DNA of 64,000 nt, from NCBI RefSeq assembly GCF_018397995.1, contig NZ_BBQH01000017.1, forward strand, positions 73,948-137,947, given 5' to 3'. Positions 36,970 through 45,324 of the stretch are shown here, piece by piece (position 1 is the first letter of the stretch; every line of letters starts with the position of its first letter). The stretch is from Rhizomonospora bruguierae. Lineage in GTDB: Bacteria > Actinomycetota > Actinomycetes > Mycobacteriales > Micromonosporaceae. Made by a program: the position numbers and the translations under genes. The notes beneath the pieces were generated by a model, which saw only the letters and a program-made list of their open reading frames with translations, ran no database searches and was not told the origin of the DNA.

Positions 36970-39422
36970 GCCCGGCCGCCAGCGAGTTCGTTGGTTCCTG
37001 GCGCACCGCGCTGCGGATCGCCCGCCGGGCGTCGTGGCGGCACCGTCGGCGCAGCGGGCTGGTCCTGCTCATGCTCTTCCTACCCGCCTTCGCCGCCACC
37101 GTGCTCGTGGTGAGCTGGGCCAATCTGAGCGGCACCTCGGCTCAGGAGATCACCTTCGGGATGGGCCGGGCGGACCTGATCGTCGAGGCCGACGACCTGG
37201 CGGCGGTGCGAGCCACGCTGCCCGCGGGCAGCCGGACCGCGCCCCTGGTACAGGGGCACACGGTGGTCCACGGCCCGGCCGGGTTGCGGGCCCGCGAGTA
37301 CGAGGCGACCGACCTCACCGACCCGATCAACCGGGGCCGCTATGTGCTGCGGGCCGGCCGCGCTCCGGATGGGACGGCGGAGGCGGCGGTGACCCGGTTC
37401 CTGGCTGCGGAACTCGGCGTCGGTCTGGGCAGCCAGATCGAGGCCGGGATGCCGCAGCGCCGGCTCACCGTGGTCGCGGTGGTGGACTGGAGCCGGTCAC
37501 TGCGGCAGGCCGGGCTGCTCGTGCCGGCCGAGGCGCCGTTGTCGGGTGCGCGGCCCCAGCTGATGGTTGAGTTTCCCGCCGGGCAGAGCTGGTCACCGCC
37601 CGACCCGGGCACCGTCGCGGGCCTGGGCTGGCGGGACCGCCGGGGGATGGAACTGACCGCCGCCGAACGGGCGGTCGAGGTCGCTGCGGCCCTGCTGGTG
37701 GCCAGCTTCGCCGGGGCGCAGGTGGTGCTCCTGTCCGGGGCGGCGTTCATGGTGGGTGCCCGTCGCCAGCGGCGGGAACTGGCCCTGGTCGCCGCGGCGG
37801 GGGCCACCGCCCGGCAGCTACGCCGGATCGTCCTCGCCGGAGGGTTGCTCCTGGGTGGCGTCGCGGCGGCCGCCGGAGCGGTCCTGGGACTGGTGACCTT
37901 CGCGTCAGCCAGGCCGGTGATCGAACTGATCGCCAACCATCCGCTGATTGACGTGTCGGTACCGGTCTGGTCGGTGGTGGCGGTCGCGGCCGTGACGGCC
38001 ATGGCCGGCATGCTGGCGGCCTGGTTACCCGCGCGTACGGCCGGACGCCGCCCCGTCCGCGCCGATCTCGGCGGCCAACGCAGCCGCTCCCGGGCCGACC
38101 TTCTCAGCCTGGGTGGCGGCCTGGTCCTCCTTGCCGCCGGCACCGGGTTACTCCTGTGGTCCGGAAACCCCGAAGGTCGACCGGAGGCGCTGGCGCTCGG
38201 CGGGGTCGCCGAACTGCTCGGTGTGGTGGCCTGCGCGCCAGCGCTCGTCCGGGCCGCCGGGCGGCTCGCCGCCGCGCTGCCGCTGTCCGGCCGGCTGGCG
38301 TTGCGGCACGCGGCGCGGTACCGCCTGCGCACCGCGGCGGCGATGGCCGCCGTCGCGGCGGCGATCGCCGGCAGTGCCGCACTGGCCGTGGTCGCGGCAG
38401 CCCGCGGCGACACCGCTCCGGCCCGGCTCGCCGCCCGTCCCGGCCAGGTGCTGCTGCCGGCCGAAGCCGCCGACCTGCTCGGCCAGGACGGCCTGCGCCG
38501 CCTGGCCGCAACCCTCCCGGCACGCGACATCGTCGTGCTGGCCAACGCCACCAACGTCGCAGTGCCGATCGAAAACCCGTCCGATGAGCGGGTTGATCCC
38601 GCAACGCTCGCCAGCCTCGAACAGCGCGGCGTTGCCATCGGTGGTGCCGAGACGATCCGGCTGATCACCGGGCGGGCCGCCACCACCGCGGAGTTGGCCA
38701 CCCTCGCCAACGCGGGTGCGGTCGTCTTCAACGACACCCTGATCGCGGGCGACCACGTCACGCTGGCGGTCAACACACACCCCGCGGCACCGCTGCCCGC
38801 CGTGCTGGCAGCCCGCGGGGAGTACTTTGTCGACCTACCCGGACTGGTCGTCACGGCGGCAACGGCGCAGCGGCTCGGGCTTACCGTCGCGCGCGGGACG
38901 GCCATCGTCGACACCCATCGCCCGCCGACCGCGGCGGAACTCGCCGCCGCCAACGACGTGCTCCTCCGTTCCCAGGTGAACGCCGCTCACCCGCCGGCCG
39001 AGCCGATCACCGTCGCGGCCGTGCCGGCCGGTGCGGACAGCGGCCGGACCACCACCATGTTCTACCTGCTTGCCGCGGTCAGCGCGATGGTGACCCTGGT
39101 CGCCAGCACCGTCGCGGCCGGGCTGAGCGCCACCGAACTTCACGGCGATCTCGCCACGATGGCCGCGGTCGGTGCCACCCCCCGGATCCGGCGAAAGATC
39201 ATCAAGGCCCAAGCCCTGCTCATCGTCGGACCCGGCGCGCTCCTCGGCGTGCTCGCCGGGCTCGGAACCGCAGCCGGCTTCATCGGCTACAGCACCGAGA
39301 CCCACTGGCAAACCCCGTGGTCCGCGCTACTGCTCATCACCACCGCTCCGCCGGCGCTCGCGGCGCTCATCGCCGGCTTCCCCACCCGCAGCGGCCTCCC
39401 ACTCACCCGCCGCACCACCTGA
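36966..39422 (+). CDS. FtsX-domain ABC permease
   Basis: 818 residues with an N-terminal membrane helix (GLVLLMLFLPAFAATVLVV), a first FtsX helix bundle near 240-360, further helices near 385-480, and a C-terminal FtsX bundle (FYLLAAVSAMVTLVASTVAA and the GPGALLGVLAGLGTAAGFI segment). Two extracytoplasmic domains lie between. This layout belongs to macrolide/peptide-type exporters that work mechanically rather than by substrate translocation through a pore. Its last 95 bp overlap the 3' end of the oppositely oriented sigma factor gene. Confidence 0.9.
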   Translation: MSPAASEFVGSWRTALRIARRASWRHRRRSGLVLLMLFLPAFAATVLVVSWANLSGTSAQEITFGMGRADLIVEADDLAAVRATLPAGSRTAPLVQGHTVVHGPAGLRAREYEATDLTDPINRGRYVLRAGRAPDGTAEAAVTRFLAAELGVGLGSQIEAGMPQRRLTVVAVVDWSRSLRQAGLLVPAEAPLSGARPQLMVEFPAGQSWSPPDPGTVAGLGWRDRRGMELTAAERAVEVAAALLVASFAGAQVVLLSGAAFMVGARRQRRELALVAAAGATARQLRRIVLAGGLLLGGVAAAAGAVLGLVTFASARPVIELIANHPLIDVSVPVWSVVAVAAVTAMAGMLAAWLPARTAGRRPVRADLGGQRSRSRADLLSLGGGLVLLAAGTGLLLWSGNPEGRPEALALGGVAELLGVVACAPALVRAAGRLAAALPLSGRLALRHAARYRLRTAAAMAAVAAAIAGSAALAVVAAARGDTAPARLAARPGQVLLPAEAADLLGQDGLRRLAATLPARDIVVLANATNVAVPIENPSDERVDPATLASLEQRGVAIGGAETIRLITGRAATTAELATLANAGAVVFNDTLIAGDHVTLAVNTHPAAPLPAVLAARGEYFVDLPGLVVTAATAQRLGLTVARGTAIVDTHRPPTAAELAAANDVLLRSQVNAAHPPAEPITVAAVPAGADSGRTTTMFYLLAAVSAMVTLVASTVAAGLSATELHGDLATMAAVGATPRIRRKIIKAQALLIVGPGALLGVLAGLGTAAGFIGYSTETHWQTPWSALLLITTAPPALAALIAGFPTRSGLPLTRRTT

Positions 39423-40307
39423 AGAGTGTTGGGGGAGGCTCACGGCGAGTTCGGCGAGCCGGCCCGGTTCGCCGATCACCTCGATCTCAACGATCCGGTC
39501 GTTCTCGATGCGCATCGTCAGCGCGATGCGCAGCTGGTTCTGGGGGGCGACGACAAGGCCCGGAGCACCGTCTATCAGCGCGAGCCGGCCGAAGCGCGTC
39601 GCGGTCCGGGCGTACCGCAGTGTTCCTTCCGCGACGGTGCGGGCGCCGCGAATCTCGGCCGGTTCGGTGGCCGTGATCACCCAGCGATCCGCGCGCCGGA
39701 CCACCTCGGGGTCGAGCAGTGCCAGCAGCGCCCGCAGGTCACCGTCGCGGATGGCGGCCAGGAACGCCTCGACCAACTCCCAGCGCCGGATCAGGTCCGC
39801 GTGGTCGGCGGTCCCGCCGCGTACCCGGATCCGGGCCCGGCTCGCCAGCTTCTTGGCGGCGACGGGGGTGCGCCCGACGATGGCGGCGATCTCGGCGAAC
39901 GGCACGTCGAACATGTCGTGCAGCACGAACGCGATCCGCTCGGCCGGCGTGAGCCGGTCCAGCACGACGAGCAGGGCCAGGCCCACCGCGTCCGCGGTGA
40001 GCGCCTCCTGTTCGGGGTCCACACCACGGCCGGGGTCCGGCAGTACCGACGCGGGTACCGATTCCAGCGGGTTCTCCTTGCGTGCGGCCCGGGCCCGCAG
40101 CATGTCCAGGCAGACGCGGGCGGTCACCGTCGTCAACCAGCCGGCGAGGTTCTCCACCTCCCCGGGGCGGACTCGGCTGAGCCGTAGCCAGGTTTCCTGA
40201 ACGGCATCCTCCGCCTCGGCGGTCGAGCCCAGCATGCGCAGGGCCACGGCCCGCAGCCGCGCCCGGTGCGCCTCGAAGCGCTCGGCCAGCCAGTTCGGCT
40301 CCTCCAC
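39327..40307 (-). CDS. ECF sigma factor, SigJ/ECF41-like with C-terminal SnoaL-type domain
   Basis: 326 residues from the GTG at 40307 (AAAGG upstream); GTG 40316 is an alternative. Region 2 is LRMLGSTAEAEDAVQETWLRL, region 4 LTPAERIAFVLHDMFDVPF, then EIAAIVGRTPVAAKKLASRA. The C-terminal half (ELVEAFLAAIRDGDLRALLALL and LTMRIENDRIVEIEVIGEP) is the SnoaL-like domain that modulates ECF41-type factors in place of an anti-sigma protein. A promoter resembling the ECF41 target lies just upstream, implying autoregulation. The divergent neighbour is a DoxX-like membrane protein, a common partner. The Gly/Arg-rich C-terminal tail is antisense to the permease gene. Confidence 0.9.
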   Translation of the reverse strand: MEEPNWLAERFEAHRARLRAVALRMLGSTAEAEDAVQETWLRLSRVRPGEVENLAGWLTTVTARVCLDMLRARAARKENPLESVPASVLPDPGRGVDPEQEALTADAVGLALLVVLDRLTPAERIAFVLHDMFDVPFAEIAAIVGRTPVAAKKLASRARIRVRGGTADHADLIRRWELVEAFLAAIRDGDLRALLALLDPEVVRRADRWVITATEPAEIRGARTVAEGTLRYARTATRFGRLALIDGAPGLVVAPQNQLRIALTMRIENDRIVEIEVIGEPGRLAELAVSLPQHSSGGAAGEWEAAAGGEAGDERRERRRSGGDEQ

Positions 40308-40333
40308 CGTGGTCACCTTTCGGCTCGCGGGCC

Positions 40334-40372
40334 CGTCATCCCCATGACGAGCCAACCGCGTAACAGGTGACC
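40334..40372 (-). promoter_or_regulatory. Candidate ECF41-type promoter with CGTCAT palindrome
   Basis: On the reverse strand GGTCACC (40372-40366) is followed after exactly 16 bp by CGTC (40349-40346), close to the TGTCACA-N16-CGTC pattern I recall for ECF41 factors. The CGTC lies within a perfect dyad, CGTCAT-CCCC-ATGACG at 40334-40349. It reads into the sigma gene. Confidence 0.55.
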
Positions 40373-40451
40373 AGATGCTCGCAGGTGCGCGGCCGTCGCG
40401 CGCGTTGACGGCCGCGCGCCTGGTCAGAGCCGGGATGGGGGAGAGGTCTCG

Positions 40452-40811
40452 ATGTTCATCGGGTATGTGGCCGTGGCGGCCGTCGCCGCCGTGGCGAACG
40501 GGTGGGCGGCCTCGGTGGACTTCCGCCGGGCGGAGATGGCGGTGGCCAACGCGGCCAGGGCCGAGGTCCCGCCGTCGTGGCTGTTGCCGCTCGGAGTGCT
40601 CAAGGCCGCCGGTGCCCTCGGGCTGGTCGCCGGCGTCGCCGTGCCGCTCATCGGGGTGGCCGCCGCGATCGGGCTGGTGCTGTTCTTCGTCTGCGCCGTC
40701 TTCGCCCACCTGCGCGTCGGCTGGTACTCGACCCTGCCGTTCCCGATGGCGTTTCTCGGGCTCGCCGTCGCCGCCCTGGTCCTGCGCCTGGCCACGGCCG
40801 GCAACCTCTGA
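40452..40811 (+). CDS. DoxX-like small membrane protein
   Basis: 119 residues with four hydrophobic segments (FIGYVAVAAVAAVANGWAA, LGVLKAAGALGLVAGVAV, GVAAAIGLVLFFVCAVFAHL, MAFLGLAVAALVLRL), the DoxX/DUF4267 pattern. GGGGAGAGG precedes the ATG. Divergent from the ECF sigma gene and probably part of its regulon. Its function in this family is poorly defined, with redox stress often proposed. Confidence 0.85.
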   Translation: MFIGYVAVAAVAAVANGWAASVDFRRAEMAVANAARAEVPPSWLLPLGVLKAAGALGLVAGVAVPLIGVAAAIGLVLFFVCAVFAHLRVGWYSTLPFPMAFLGLAVAALVLRLATAGNL

Positions 40812-41249
40812 CTAGCGCTGCTCGCGGGCCCGGGCGGTCGCGCGCGCGTTGGCCTTCTCGATCCGATTCACCAGGTCACCCTTGGTGAGATCCTCCGGAT
40901 GGTCGATGCCGAGCCGGCGCGCGACGTCGTCGAGATGGTTCTTCGAGGCGTTCACGTCGACGCCCTGCGCCGTCGGGCGGGTCCGCTGCGGAGACTGGGG
41001 CGTGCCGAGTTCGGCCTGGGGATCGGAGGGGCCCTTGTGTTCCTTGGGCTCCCAGTGGTCACCCACCTTCTCATGCGTGTGCTTCAGCGCGGAGTACGCC
41101 GTGCGGTGGGCGCGTTCACCCTCGCCGTACGACTCCTCCGCCGACTCCAGCGTCTTCTTGTACGTCCGGACGGCCTTGTCGTCCGATCGCGCGATCGTGG
41201 ACGGCACGTCGTCGCGCATCTCCTCGGCTTGCTCATGCTTGTCGACCAT
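40812..41249 (-). CDS. ChaB-domain protein with Rho-N/SAP-like C-terminus
   Basis: 145 residues from the ATG at 41249, with AGGAGG six bases upstream; a GTG two codons earlier is disfavoured because it lies in the ribosome site. N-terminal ChaB-like segment (DVPSTIARSDDKAVRTYKK, then ESYGEGERAHRTAYSALKHT) and a C-terminal helical motif (RRLGIDHPEDLTKGDLVNRI) like Rho-N/SAP nucleic-acid-binding folds. Highly charged and soluble. Its stop abuts the DoxX stop (convergent). Usually a stress-associated protein of unknown action. Confidence 0.85.
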   Translation of the reverse strand: MVDKHEQAEEMRDDVPSTIARSDDKAVRTYKKTLESAEESYGEGERAHRTAYSALKHTHEKVGDHWEPKEHKGPSDPQAELGTPQSPQRTRPTAQGVDVNASKNHLDDVARRLGIDHPEDLTKGDLVNRIEKANARATARAREQR

Positions 41250-41255
41250 GTCCAC

Positions 41256-41524
41256 CCTCCTGCCTTGGTCGGACGGTGCTGTCGCTGGCTGTAGTACCCC
41301 GTGGAGCCGCGCTCATCCCGCCGTGGCCGCCCGGCCGAGTTCCTGCCGCACCGGGAACGGTTGACGGCCGACCAGCGAACGACCCGAAGTGCGCGCGGAG
41401 CCGCCGCTGCCATGCTGGCGCGATGGTGCTCTGGGCGGAGCGTGGCGGTCGGCTTCAGGTAGGGGCAGGAGACGTCATCCACCTCACGACCTCGCCCCCC
41501 GACGCTGTCGACCGTCCAGAGTGG
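41256..41524. other. Gene-free spacer
   Basis: Holds the promoter side of the ChaB-like gene and the downstream end of the 4-hydroxybenzoate monooxygenase gene. I see no gene or strong hairpin in it. Confidence 0.5.
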
Positions 41525-42694
41525 TCAGCCGGGCGGCCCAACGTAGTTCTCGGCGAGGCTGGTCGCGTACGCCCGCGACGTCGTGACGTAGCGCAGTTGC
41601 GCGGATTGCAGCTTCGCCTCATACGGGTCGTCGGTGTTGAGGCGGTGCAGCAGGGAGGTCATCCACCAGGAAAAGTGCTGGGCGCGCCAGACCCGCTCCA
41701 GGGCCGTACGGGAGTAGGCGTCGAGCAGGTCGGTGCGGCCGCCGGCGTACCAGGCGGCGAACGCGTCGCCGAGCAGCGCGACGTCGGACAGCGCCAGGTT
41801 CATGCCCTTCGCGCCGGTCGGCGGCACGATGTGCACGGCGTCGCCGGCGAGGAACAGCCGTTGCCACCGCATGGGTTCCACGACGAAGCTGCGCATCGGG
41901 GTGATGCCCTTCGCTAGGATCGGCCCCTCGTTGAGCGACCAGCCCGGCACCGTCTCCAGCCGGGTCCGCAGTTCCGACCAGATCCGCTCGTCCGGCCAGT
42001 CGGCGATGTCCTCGTCCGGGGCGACCTGTAGGTAGAGCCGCGACACCTGCGGGGAGCGCAGGCTGTAGAGCGCGAAGCCGCGTTCGTGGTAGGCGTAGAT
42101 GAGCTCGTCGACGGCCGGGGGAGCGGCGGCGAGGACGCCCAGCCACGCGAAGGGGTAGGTGCGCTCGTACGTGCTCAGCACCCCGGCCGGCACGGCCGCC
42201 CGGCTCACCCCGTGGAAACCGTCGCAGCCGGCGACGAAGTCGCAGTGCAGTTCCGCCGCCCGCCCGCCGTGGCGGAAACGGATGACCGGGGCGTCGGTGT
42301 CGAGCCCGCCCGGGCGTACGTCGTCGACCTCGAAGAGGATCCGGCCGCCGGTGGCCAGCCGGGCGGCGATCAGATCCTTCACCACCTCCTGCTGCCCGTA
42401 CACCGTGATCGCGCGGCCGGTCAGTTCGGTCATCGGCACGCGGTGCGACTCGCCGTCGAAGCGCAGTTCGATGCCCTCGTGGCGTAGCCCTTCGCGGAGC
42501 AGGCGCTCACCCACGCCGGTGCGCACCAGGAGGTCGACCGAGCCCTGTTCGAGCACGCCGGCGCGGACCCGCCGCTCCACGTGGTCGCGGCTGCGGCATT
42601 CGAGCACCACCGTGTCGATGCCCCGCAAGTGCAGCAGGTGCGACAACATCAGACCGGCCGGTCCGGCTCCGACGATCCCGACCTGGGTACGCAT
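41525..42694 (-). CDS. pobA: 4-hydroxybenzoate 3-monooxygenase
   Basis: 389 residues, normal for PobA. N-terminal FAD site GIVGAGPAGLMLSHLLHLRG, the ECRSRDHVERRVRAGVLEQG segment characteristic of the family, CDFVAGCDGFHGVSR (DG motif), and GDAVHIVPPTGAKGMNLALSD (GD motif). It uses FAD, NADPH and oxygen to hydroxylate 4-hydroxybenzoate to protocatechuate. It is last in the run IclR-MFS-pobA, separated from the transporter by 125 bp. No ring-cleavage genes are in the window, so protocatechuate must be handled elsewhere. Confidence 0.93.
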   Translation of the reverse strand: MRTQVGIVGAGPAGLMLSHLLHLRGIDTVVLECRSRDHVERRVRAGVLEQGSVDLLVRTGVGERLLREGLRHEGIELRFDGESHRVPMTELTGRAITVYGQQEVVKDLIAARLATGGRILFEVDDVRPGGLDTDAPVIRFRHGGRAAELHCDFVAGCDGFHGVSRAAVPAGVLSTYERTYPFAWLGVLAAAPPAVDELIYAYHERGFALYSLRSPQVSRLYLQVAPDEDIADWPDERIWSELRTRLETVPGWSLNEGPILAKGITPMRSFVVEPMRWQRLFLAGDAVHIVPPTGAKGMNLALSDVALLGDAFAAWYAGGRTDLLDAYSRTALERVWRAQHFSWWMTSLLHRLNTDDPYEAKLQSAQLRYVTTSRAYATSLAENYVGPPG

Positions 42695-42819
42695 CGTGTT
42701 CCTTCCGCTCTGCCGTTGACCCGCCGCGAAGGCGTTCCTGGTGGTGCCAGCCTGCCGGATCCGATCGCGGTGGACCCGCTCCGGCTTCCGTCCAGTGAAA
42801 GCGGTCCCGGCGGTTGCGG

Positions 42820-44034
42820 TCACACCGGGCGGTTGCGTGCCGCCCCGTACGACGATAGGGCCATCACCGCGGTCGCACCGCAGAGGGCGAGCAGCGGTAG
42901 GTTCCACCCGCCCGACCCGTCGAGCAGCACTCCGACGATCAGCGGCCCGGTCGAGCCGAGGAGGTAGCCGATCGCCTGCACGGCGCCGGACAGGTCGCGG
43001 GCGGATTCGGGCGACGCGGCGCGCAGCACGATCAGGGCCAGCGCCAGACCGATGCCGGCGCCCTGCGCGAGTCCGGCGACCAGCGACCAGAGCAGGTAGA
43101 GCGACGGTACGGCCAGCAGGCCGACCAGCCCGACCGCCCAGGCGCCACTGGTCAGCAGCGCCAGGACGCGCTGGTCGGGCCGGCGGGCGGCGAGCACCGG
43201 CACCAGCACGGCGGTGGCGATGCCGAGCAGGTTGAACAGCGCCAGCGCCCAGCCGGCCCGGGCGGCGGATATCCCCCGGTCGACCAGCAGCGCGGGCAGC
43301 CACGCCAGCACCGCGTAGTAGGTGACTGACTGCATTGCCATGAAGACGGCCAGCTGCCAGGTGACGGGGTTGCGCAGTACGGAGGCGCCGCCCGTCCGGA
43401 GCGGCGGGGTGGTGCGGCGGGCGCGCAGTTGGGGCAGCCAGACGAGCGCCGTGAGGCCGGCGAAGGCGCCGATCACGAGCAGCGAGCCGCGCCAGCCGAG
43501 CCCGGCCGAGTGTGCCAGCGGCGCGCTCACCGCCGCCGCGATGGCGGCTCCGCCCGTCAGAGCCGAGGTGCTCAGCCCGGTCACCAGCCCTTGGTGCGCG
43601 GGGAAGTCCTGTTTGACGATGCTCGGCATCATCACGTTGCCCACGGCGATCCCGGCGCCGATGACGGCCGTGCCGGCCAGCATCCAGCCGGCGGTGGGTA
43701 GCGTGCGCAGCAGGCTGCCCGCGAGTACCCCGAGCATCGCCAGCAGGAGGGCGACTTCGATTCCGACCCGGCGGCCGAGCAGCGCGGCGGCCGAGGACAG
43801 CAGCGCGAAGCACAGCACCGGCAGCGTCGTGAGCAGCCCCGCCATGCCGCGGGAGAGGCCTAGGTCGGCCTGGACGTCCGGGAGCAGCGGGGAGAGCGCG
43901 GCGATCGCCGCCCGCAGGTTCAGCCCCAGCAGCAGTACACCGAGCAGCGTCAGCCAGCCCGGCACCGGGTGGACGGTCGGGCGCGAGTCGGGCGCCGTGG
44001 AGTGGACGCCGACCTCGGCCGCGTCCCGCCGCAT
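42820..44034 (-). CDS. MFS transporter, CynX/NimT-like
   Basis: 404 residues with 12 predicted helices and the motif pattern of the cyanate-permease group (LLGLNLRAAIAALSPLLPD at helix 1, MMPSIVKQDFPAHQGLVTGL near helix 4-5). It starts directly after the IclR stop (TGA-ATG). Located with pobA, uptake of 4-hydroxybenzoate or a related aromatic acid is likely, although members of this family have varied substrates. Confidence 0.88.
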   Translation of the reverse strand: MRRDAAEVGVHSTAPDSRPTVHPVPGWLTLLGVLLLGLNLRAAIAALSPLLPDVQADLGLSRGMAGLLTTLPVLCFALLSSAAALLGRRVGIEVALLLAMLGVLAGSLLRTLPTAGWMLAGTAVIGAGIAVGNVMMPSIVKQDFPAHQGLVTGLSTSALTGGAAIAAAVSAPLAHSAGLGWRGSLLVIGAFAGLTALVWLPQLRARRTTPPLRTGGASVLRNPVTWQLAVFMAMQSVTYYAVLAWLPALLVDRGISAARAGWALALFNLLGIATAVLVPVLAARRPDQRVLALLTSGAWAVGLVGLLAVPSLYLLWSLVAGLAQGAGIGLALALIVLRAASPESARDLSGAVQAIGYLLGSTGPLIVGVLLDGSGGWNLPLLALCGATAVMALSSYGAARNRPV

Positions 44035-44865
44035 TCAGGCGCTCTCCTTCCGCATCGACGGCCGCCGGGGGGTGAACTGGTGACGCAGGCCGGGGTACGG
44101 GTCGCCCGCGGTATCGGCGAGGCGGCCGGCCACATCGCGGGCGGCGCCGCGTAGCGCCGGCACGAGCCGTTCGAGGTTCGCCCGGAGGCTGTGCACGACG
44201 ATGCCGAGGGAAGCCGTCACCGTCCCGTCGGGGTCGAGGACGGGTACCGCGACGGAGCACGACCCGAGCGTCATCTCCTCACGGGTCTGCGCCCAGCCGC
44301 GCCGGCGGACCAGGGCGAGTTCGCCGGCGAGCCGGCCGGGCTCGGTGATGGTGTACGGGGTGCAGCGGGGCAGCGGGTCATGCAGGTAGGACGCGACGAA
44401 CGCCGGCCCGGAGAAGGCGAGCAGGGCCTTGCCCACCCCGGTGGCGTGCAGCGGCAACCTCCCCCCGACCCGGGAGATGATCGGCACCGCCCGGTGCCCG
44501 GTGAACTTCTCTATGTAGAGCGCCTCGGTGCCGTTGCGGACCGCGAGGTGAATGTTCTCCCGGGTCGTCTCGTACAGGTCGTGCAGAAACGGGACCGCGA
44601 TCTCGCGCAGCCGGGTGTGCAACGGCGAGAGCAGGGCCACCTCCCACAGCCGGACACCGATGCGGTATCCGCCGTCCGGGCCGCGGGTCAGGGCACCCCA
44701 GGCGGCAAGTTCGCCGACCAGCCGGTGCACCGTCGGCAGCGGCAGGTCGGTCCGCCGGGCGATGTCGGTGAGCGTCAGAACCGGGCGCTCGATGTCGAAC
44801 GCGGCGAGGATCGCGAGCGCCCGGGAGGTGACGCTCGACCCCGCGGTTCGGACACCAGGGGCCAC
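44035..44865 (-). CDS. IclR-family regulator of the aromatic acid operon
   Basis: 276 residues. Winged helix: LTLTDIARRTDLPLPTVHRL, then VGELAAWGAL. Ligand domain: YIEKFTGHRAVPIISRVGGR, LPLHATGVGKALLAF and GWAQTREEMTLGSCSVAVPV, as in PobR/PcaR-type IclR proteins. The GTG at 44865 has GGAGG five bases upstream. The first gene of the run; a perfect palindrome lies 52 bp upstream. Confidence 0.93.
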   Translation of the reverse strand: MAPGVRTAGSSVTSRALAILAAFDIERPVLTLTDIARRTDLPLPTVHRLVGELAAWGALTRGPDGGYRIGVRLWEVALLSPLHTRLREIAVPFLHDLYETTRENIHLAVRNGTEALYIEKFTGHRAVPIISRVGGRLPLHATGVGKALLAFSGPAFVASYLHDPLPRCTPYTITEPGRLAGELALVRRRGWAQTREEMTLGSCSVAVPVLDPDGTVTASLGIVVHSLRANLERLVPALRGAARDVAGRLADTAGDPYPGLRHQFTPRRPSMRKESA

Positions 44866-44916
44866 GGTTGCCTCCTTCCTGACCGGGCATCAGGTCGGCC
44901 ATGGCCCGGACCGCCT

Positions 44917-44951
44917 GTTCGCAAAGCGAACGGTCGTTCTTATCCCGGAAC
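44917..44951. promoter_or_regulatory. Candidate IclR operator
   Basis: Perfect 15-bp dyad GTTCGCAAAGCGAAC at 44917-44931, followed by a further GTTC half-site at 44936-44939 and GAAC at 44948-44951. PcaU/PobR-type IclR operators have similar GTTCG-type arms with an extra half-site. It sits upstream of the IclR gene on the side expected for autoregulation. Confidence 0.6.
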
Positions 44952-45324
44952 AGTTGCATGGGGCGGGCCACACGTCAACGGGTGCTCATGACATTTCTGC
45001 GCCGGCTGCCCCGCCGCCGACCCGCACCGGATCGACGTGCGTTGACGTGTACGACCGGCCGGACAGCGTCCACACAAGAGCGTCCGGGTCGGCGGCCGGC
45101 ATCCTGGCCCGCGGCGCCAGCCGAACGAGGTCCCCGCGCGTACGCGGGGCGGCGGTCGGCGCGCTGGCCCGCATTTCATCCAACGGAAGCGATTCCTTGC
45201 CGCGGCCGAGCGGCCATTCGTATCGTCCGCCCAGCCTGTTGCTCAGCGTTGCCTCGATCAACCCAGTCCTCGACCTCCCGATGGGAACGACGGCTGAGGC
45301 GACCCAGGAATGAGGAGGAGTGCC
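44952..45324. other. Gene-free region between IclR and esterase genes
   Basis: No ORF here shows family features. It must hold the promoter of the esterase gene; no clear -35/-10 pair stands out. AGGAGGAG at 45313-45320 is the ribosome site of the esterase. Confidence 0.5.

Noticed and set aside
40980-41020. GACTGGGGCG as a possible carrier-protein EDWGE tail
   Set aside because: It lies antisense within the ChaB-like gene and no small zinc-finger ORF leads into it.
41525-44260. A 911-residue ORF ending in the PobA sequence
   Set aside because: Residues before the ATG at 42694 are an out-of-frame reading of the MFS gene; PobA starts at 42694 with normal length.
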